In this document: positions 61,868 through 64,000 of the stretch, piece after piece | Numbering within the stretch: the first letter of the stretch is position 1 | Layout: each line of letters opens with the position of its first letter | Source of the DNA: Terriglobia bacterium | GTDB lineage: Bacteria; Acidobacteriota; Terriglobia; Terriglobales; Acidobacteriaceae | Assembly: GCA_020072645.1 (NCBI GenBank) | Contig: JAIQGK010000002.1 | Coordinates: forward strand, 264,062-328,061 | Direction: 5' to 3' | DNA: 64,000 nucleotides | Notes under the pieces: model-generated | Database searches by the model: none | The model's input: only the letters and a program-made list of their open reading frames with translations | Told to the model about the DNA's origin: nothing | Made by a program: the position numbers and the translations under genes

Positions 61868-63055
61868 CTAAGTTTGCGGACTCTCTTTAGGGTCCTGTAT
61901 CCGGCCTTTCCATTCGCCGCCGCGTCCTCTCCAATATTTCCACGCTGAGTGGAACGTAGCTCCCACGTAGAAGACCACCGCCACGGGCAGAGCCAGCGCC
62001 CACAAAGGATTGAGACGGTAAAGGCGCAGCACCGGCCAATAACTGAGGACCATCAACAGCCATGCCGCGCCGCCCAGAGCGGCAGGAGTAATGCGATGTG
62101 CGGCAAAGACAAGCACGGGCGGAAGCAGGTATGTGGCTGCCATTCCGACAATCGACAATAGCAGCAAAAGATTTGAGTGGCGAAGCTGGTTGAAGGCGCT
62201 ACGGGAGATCATGCGGCCGATGCCGGAAAAGCCATCATAGGGACGAATGCTGCGCGTGGCGCCGGAAGCGCCAAGCCATAGTCGTCCGCCATTGCCTTTG
62301 ACGCGCGCCGCGAGCGAGCAGTCGTCGATCACTTCCTGCCGAATGGCCGCGATGCCGCCGGCTTTTTCCAGCGCTGCGGGACGGATGAGAATGCATCCCC
62401 CGGCCGCTCCGGCTTCAGAACGGCGTGGATTAGAGATCCACGCGGGCGGATAAAGTTTGAAGAAAAAATAGACGAAGGCCGGGATCAGGAGTTTTTCCGC
62501 CACAGACTGGCAGTGCAGCTTGACCATGAATGACGCCATGTCAAATGGGCCAGCCTGGGCAATGGAAACCAGCGTGTCGACGCTATCCGGCGCGTGCTCA
62601 ATGTCAGCGTCAGTAAACAGAAAAAAATCCGGCGCAGTTTTCATAGCCTGTTCAATTCCCTGCTGTATGGCCCAAAGTTTGCCGGACCAGCCCGGCGGAA
62701 GAGGCCTTCCGGCAACGACGGTGAGATTTTGCGCTTGATCTTCAGCGATAGCAGCAGCGCGCGCCGCTTGCGCCGTGCCGTCGGTGCTGGCATCATCCAC
62801 CAGAAAAATGTGGAGCGTGTTAGGGCCGCATTGTTGCAGCAGCGATCGAATAGTCCGCCCGACAACATCAGCTTCATCTCTGGCCGGAATGATCACAGCG
62901 ATCTTTACTGGGTTTCCTTGCGCTGGATTTGTGGACGAATTATTTCCAGCCGAAAGCAGGCTGGCGGACGCTGGATAGATGCGCCAAAAACCGCCGCGCG
63001 CGAGCACGAGATAGGCCCAGATGAGAAGGCTGAAAACTCCGGCGGCAATGAGCAT
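61868..63055 (-). CDS. hpnB: hopanoid-associated glycosyltransferase (HpnB-like, family 2)
   Basis: A 395-residue glycosyltransferase. An N-terminal helix (about residues 1-20) is followed by the family-like YLVLARGGFWR. The GT-A domain has VIIPARDEADVVGRTIRSLL near residue 54, FLVDDASTDGT near 85 and FLFTDADIEHAPDSVD near 147 (DxD motif), and ends with two to three membrane helices (near 295-315 and 325-370). This fits HpnB, a glycosyltransferase found with hopanoid synthesis genes. No squalene-hopene cyclase or other hpn gene is in the window, so the role is by homology. Confidence 0.85.
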   Translation of the reverse strand: MLIAAGVFSLLIWAYLVLARGGFWRIYPASASLLSAGNNSSTNPAQGNPVKIAVIIPARDEADVVGRTIRSLLQQCGPNTLHIFLVDDASTDGTAQAARAAAIAEDQAQNLTVVAGRPLPPGWSGKLWAIQQGIEQAMKTAPDFFLFTDADIEHAPDSVDTLVSIAQAGPFDMASFMVKLHCQSVAEKLLIPAFVYFFFKLYPPAWISNPRRSEAGAAGGCILIRPAALEKAGGIAAIRQEVIDDCSLAARVKGNGGRLWLGASGATRSIRPYDGFSGIGRMISRSAFNQLRHSNLLLLLSIVGMAATYLLPPVLVFAAHRITPAALGGAAWLLMVLSYWPVLRLYRLNPLWALALPVAVVFYVGATFHSAWKYWRGRGGEWKGRIQDPKESPQT

Positions 63056-63204
63056 TTCCGATATTGTACGGCCCGCATGGCGTCATTGCGCGCGCCGTGT
63101 GCTCGTGCCGATTGAAAAGCGCAGCAAGGCAATGCTGCGCGGTTGAGGCATCCCGGCACTCACAAACCAACTCACAATTGCTGGACACTTGATAAAGGCA
63201 AAAC

Positions 63205-63636
63205 ATGGCGATTGAAAGCCAGGCAATGAAAGACGCAGCAACGGAGGGAACAGGGCTGGAGAAGTACGTCAACGGCCACGTAGGCAATTTCATCCATCTG
63301 TTTCTGACCATACTGGCCGTGCTGGTGATGGTTGCGGCGTGCATCGCGCTGTTCGAAATTGTCCACCATGGCTTTCCTCAGTTGTGGCGCAGCCCAGACG
63401 CCTACCAGACGCTGCATCAATTGCTCCAGAACATACTTCTGCTGGCCATTGCCGGCGAGTTGGGGCTCCTGCTCCTGTTCCATCGCACCAGCGCCGCCGT
63501 GGAGGTGGTGATGTTTGTAATTGCCAGAAGAATGGTGGCAACCGACGTCACGGCTTTCGACCTGCTGATGGGGTCAGTGGCGCTCTGCGCGCTGCTGGTG
63601 GTGCGCTTCTATTACCTGCCGGGAAAGCCAAAGTAG
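63205..63636 (+). CDS. PsiE-like phosphate-starvation-inducible membrane protein
   Basis: A 143-residue protein with four hydrophobic helices (near residues 32-54, 70-90, 96-112 and 115-135). LLLAIAGELGLLLLFHR and VVMFVIARRMVATDV resemble the PsiE family. Function of PsiE is unknown, though it is induced in phosphate starvation in E. coli. AAAGGCAAAAC precedes the ATG. No Pho box was identified. Confidence 0.8.
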   Translation: MAIESQAMKDAATEGTGLEKYVNGHVGNFIHLFLTILAVLVMVAACIALFEIVHHGFPQLWRSPDAYQTLHQLLQNILLLAIAGELGLLLLFHRTSAAVEVVMFVIARRMVATDVTAFDLLMGSVALCALLVVRFYYLPGKPK

Positions 63637-63840
63637 CCATCAGGGACGGGCGTTAACGACCTTTGATGGTGGCGTCCGCGTTATTCAGGATTAACAGACT
63701 GATCAAAAATAATCTGTAACGAAATCCATATATCTTTCACTCTTCATTAGGCTTAAGGAATTTCAGGATAATAATAGACGAGTCTGCAAACTTGCTGACC
63801 GTAGATTCGGACTTGTCAGGAATCGCCATCGGAGGCAACT

Positions 63841-64000
63841 ATGGATCAGATTCATAGGAGCCTAGCTGTGGAGTCTCAAGAGGTTGTTCCGATCGAGGCC
63901 GGAGCGGCTGATAGGTGGAACATGGTTGAGGCTACCATGAGGACGGTGCCAGTTGTAATGGTGAAGCCAGGGAAGAAGATGTTCGTGACGGTGTTGCGAG
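63841..64000 (+). CDS. hypothetical protein, cut by window end
   Basis: ATG 63841 follows a strong GGAGGCAACT box and the frame is open to the window edge (53 codons so far). The protein starts MDQIHRSLAVESQEVVPIE and later reads MRTVPVVMVKPGKKMFVTVLR. No signal peptide. No family recognised. The gap from 63637 to 63840 shows no other gene. Confidence 0.5.
   Translation, partial: MDQIHRSLAVESQEVVPIEAGAADRWNMVEATMRTVPVVMVKPGKKMFVTVLR

Noticed and set aside
1..64000. tRNA or rRNA genes
   Set aside because: No cloverleaf with a GTTCGA-type T loop and no conserved rRNA segment was recognised by eye.

Overview
The window looks like a chromosomal segment of a soil-type acidobacterium (Acidobacteriota, probably near Terriglobales/Koribacter). 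This is inferred, not proven: GC-rich coding sequence, many secreted peptidases and small secreted proteins, a phosphoesterase fused to Ig-like repeats, a VWFA-type secreted protein, a hopanoid-type glycosyltransferase (HpnB-like), DUF763 and DUF6526 proteins, and many short dispersed repeats between genes. I found no rRNA, tRNA, CRISPR array, intact transposase or prophage.

Layout. 0-7 kb: a small secreted peptide, an aldehyde dehydrogenase next to an HMGL/isopropylmalate-synthase-like enzyme, two tandem Lys/His-rich secreted peptides each with its own terminator, and an overlapping pair of an M20 peptidase and an exported amidohydrolase. 7-15 kb: small conserved genes (DUF2127, SRPBCC, YihY, VOC, WYL-like, DUF763), a class A beta-lactamase-like exported protein, an exported thioredoxin-fold protein and a stand-alone receiver. 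15-24 kb: secreted S9 and M28 peptidases, ketopantoate reductase, a YncE-like propeller and a VWFA protein. 24-26 kb: a visibly AT-richer island holding a heavily decayed AIPR-type abortive-infection gene on the minus strand. 26-41 kb: glycerol kinase, a TPR protein, DoxX plus a Tat-exported aldo/keto reductase, metallophosphoesterase, MsrA, a YkgJ-type Cys-cluster protein, alpha/beta hydrolases, an Ig-repeat phosphoesterase lipoprotein and a GlcG-like protein. 41-50 kb: pirin, GNAT, a DUF1579-like exported protein with a frameshift in its signal peptide, three FtsX/MacB-type permeases without an ATPase, and PgsA. 50-64 kb: a lipoprotein, MltG and RuvX, an AI-2E-family permease, a ParS/RES toxin-antitoxin pair, a DUF374 acyltransferase, a second S9 peptidase, a histone-like DUF6496 protein, a TPR protein, a 33-codon membrane peptide before a seven-helix protein, HpnB, a PsiE-like protein and a gene cut by the window edge.

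How parts fit together. The exported S9, M28 and M20-family peptidases, the amidohydrolase and the beta-lactamase-like hydrolase suggest a peptide- and cell-wall-scavenging lifestyle. MltG, RuvX and PgsA are housekeeping envelope and DNA functions. The two defence or addiction loci are a dead AIPR gene and an apparently intact ParS/RES pair.

The most unusual non-genic signal is a recurring composite repeat. A run of TAGCAATTAGC-like units starts at or just after a stop codon, followed by ACCGCGGAT / ACCGCAAAGG-type units at roughly 10-11 nt spacing, in the same order relative to the upstream gene at several unrelated loci. At convergent gene pairs it appears as inverted arms. Within this sequence it behaves like a transcript-end-associated element.
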